Source of the DNA: a virus
Virus record (IMG/VR): IMGVR_UViG_3300010373_000001
Coordinates: 1 to 64,000 of that record
Reading direction: 5' to 3' (one strand)
Length of the DNA: 64,000 nt
In this document: positions 63,204 to 64,000 of the stretch, one piece after another
Numbering within the stretch: position 1 is the first letter of the stretch
Layout: each line of letters starts with the position of its first letter
Program-made: the position numbers and the translations under genes
The notes under the pieces: generated by a model
What the model was told of the DNA's origin: nothing
Database searches by the model: none
Seen by the model: the letters and a program-made list of their open reading frames with translations, nothing else

Positions 63204-64000
63204 TCATCTGCGCCTTCTCTGATAGAGGATGTTCTGGTATACTTCCGCTTCCTCTGCTTCCTCGTAATCCATCTTGGTAAGAATGCAGGCCATTGACAAT
63301 GAATCCGGGTAGTCATCGTGTGCGTTAGCAGCTTTAGGAGCCTTGGCTATAAAGTACGGACCCTTGTACTCTGATTCAAGATCTTCCATTTCCTGATAGA
63401 ATCTCTGGAACTTACGAAGTCTCTTAACTTTAGAACCTGCTGGCCAGGAAATCTGCTTGCGGTCCATCAGGTTTCTTAGGTGAGCCCATCTTACTGTCTG
63501 CTCTGACTGCGCTGAGCCAAGCTCAACAAATTCTATATGCGGATTAAGAACCTGAAGCCTCTGGCAGACTGTATCTCCCAGGCCGCCGATATCTATACCG
63601 ACTTTCCATACACGGTAGTTAGCCAGGAACTCAGTGATCCTGAAGTACTGCTCTTCCCAGTCCATACCTTCAAGGTCAAGCCAATTCAGTACGCGGTGAT
63701 GATATAGCCCGAAAGGATCAGGATTATCCCAGTCAACAAAGACAACAGTAACAATTGTACGATCCTGTTTTCTTGCACAGTCGATACCGACGACAACTGG
63801 GGTTTTGTGATAGGCGTGTACCACTGACTGCATCGAAATGTCCCCAAGTTCATCCAGCTTCTCGCTGGTGGTGAACATACCCTTGTCGAGAATCCACATA
63901 ACCCTGTAGGAAAGCTTGAACTCGTCCGAATCTTCTCCAAGCCTGTCACGCTCTTTAGTTGCCCTCTTAAGATAATCAGGGTTATACTTGCCGACTGTTT
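63204..64000 (-). CDS. Terminase large subunit, C-terminal part
   Basis: The frame is open to the right edge, so the ATPase domain is outside the window. Visible is the RNase H-like nuclease domain: VVVGIDCARKQDRTIVTVV (first metal Asp), VGIDIGGLGD and HDDYPDSLSMAC (later acidic motifs). FKLSYRVMWIL precedes it. This enzyme cuts and packages the genome with the portal. An internal ATG at 63899 is not the start. Confidence 0.8.
   Translation of the reverse strand, partial: TVGKYNPDYLKRATKERDRLGEDSDEFKLSYRVMWILDKGMFTTSEKLDELGDISMQSVVHAYHKTPVVVGIDCARKQDRTIVTVVFVDWDNPDPFGLYHHRVLNWLDLEGMDWEEQYFRITEFLANYRVWKVGIDIGGLGDTVCQRLQVLNPHIEFVELGSAQSEQTVRWAHLRNLMDRKQISWPAGSKVKRLRKFQRFYQEMEDLESEYKGPYFIAKAPKAANAHDDYPDSLSMACILTKMDYEEAEEAEVYQNILYQRRRR

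Noticed and set aside
1-64000. tRNA genes and CRISPR arrays
   Set aside because: The few noncoding gaps (each under about 100 bases) contain no cloverleaf-like sequence and no regularly spaced direct repeats. I cannot run a covariance search, so a tRNA overlapping a gene is not fully excluded.

Overview
The window is a 64 kb piece of a tailed, contractile-tail (myovirus-type) bacteriophage genome. Every protein gene I can support lies on the minus strand, so the genes read from right to left. A WhiB-family Fe-S regulator, found almost only in Actinobacteria and their phages, makes an actinobacterial host the best guess. The base composition looks moderate in GC, which does not suggest a very GC-rich Streptomyces-like host. 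This host call is inference. The piece has no integrase, no tRNA gene and no CRISPR array that I can see. Genes are packed tightly, often with ATGA or TAATG stop/start overlaps. No stretch over about 100 bases lacks a gene.

In transcription order from the right edge: the large terminase (cut by the window edge); about 7 kb of virion-surface and adhesin-like genes, including a protein of about twenty 20-residue repeats; portal, scaffold and major capsid protein; a second block of fibre and adhesin genes; head-completion and connector genes with a beta-helix depolymerase among them; then the canonical contractile tail set of terminator-like protein, sheath, tube, assembly chaperone, tape measure with two peptidoglycan-hydrolase domains, CIS-type tube-associated protein, LysM, hub, spike, gp25, baseplate J, gpI-like protein and receptor-binding proteins. 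Together these build and attach the injection machine.

From about 26.2 kb leftward the genome switches to nucleic-acid genes: DnaB-like helicase, CHC2/Toprim primase, SNF2-type helicase, MerR-like regulator, single-strand-binding-like protein, DNA polymerase A with a proofreading domain but no 5' nuclease, RecA, a Holliday-junction-resolvase-like nuclease, WhiB and a Cas4-like Fe-S exonuclease. A second resolvase-like nuclease and a DUF2493/SLOG protein follow. Two near-consensus sigma70-type promoters (about 20.1 and 26.2 kb) feed parts of this region.

Further left are a SpoVS-family protein, a block of small polar, probably disordered proteins of unknown role (7.1-9.3 kb), an HNH nuclease, a GH25 endolysin and a holin candidate. 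The last cluster is conserved-looking and includes an Acb2-like 72-residue candidate anti-CBASS protein and a tRNA-guanine-transglycosylase/DpdA-like protein that seems to start at a rare ATT codon.

The item most likely to be new is at 25.15-25.28 kb. There a plus-strand promoter and a U-tailed terminator bracket about 90 bases of otherwise noncoding DNA. The predicted small RNA has two hairpins that each show a CU-rich, anti-Shine-Dalgarno loop. It lies antisense to the leader of a minus-strand gene and is the only plus-strand transcription unit suggested in the window.
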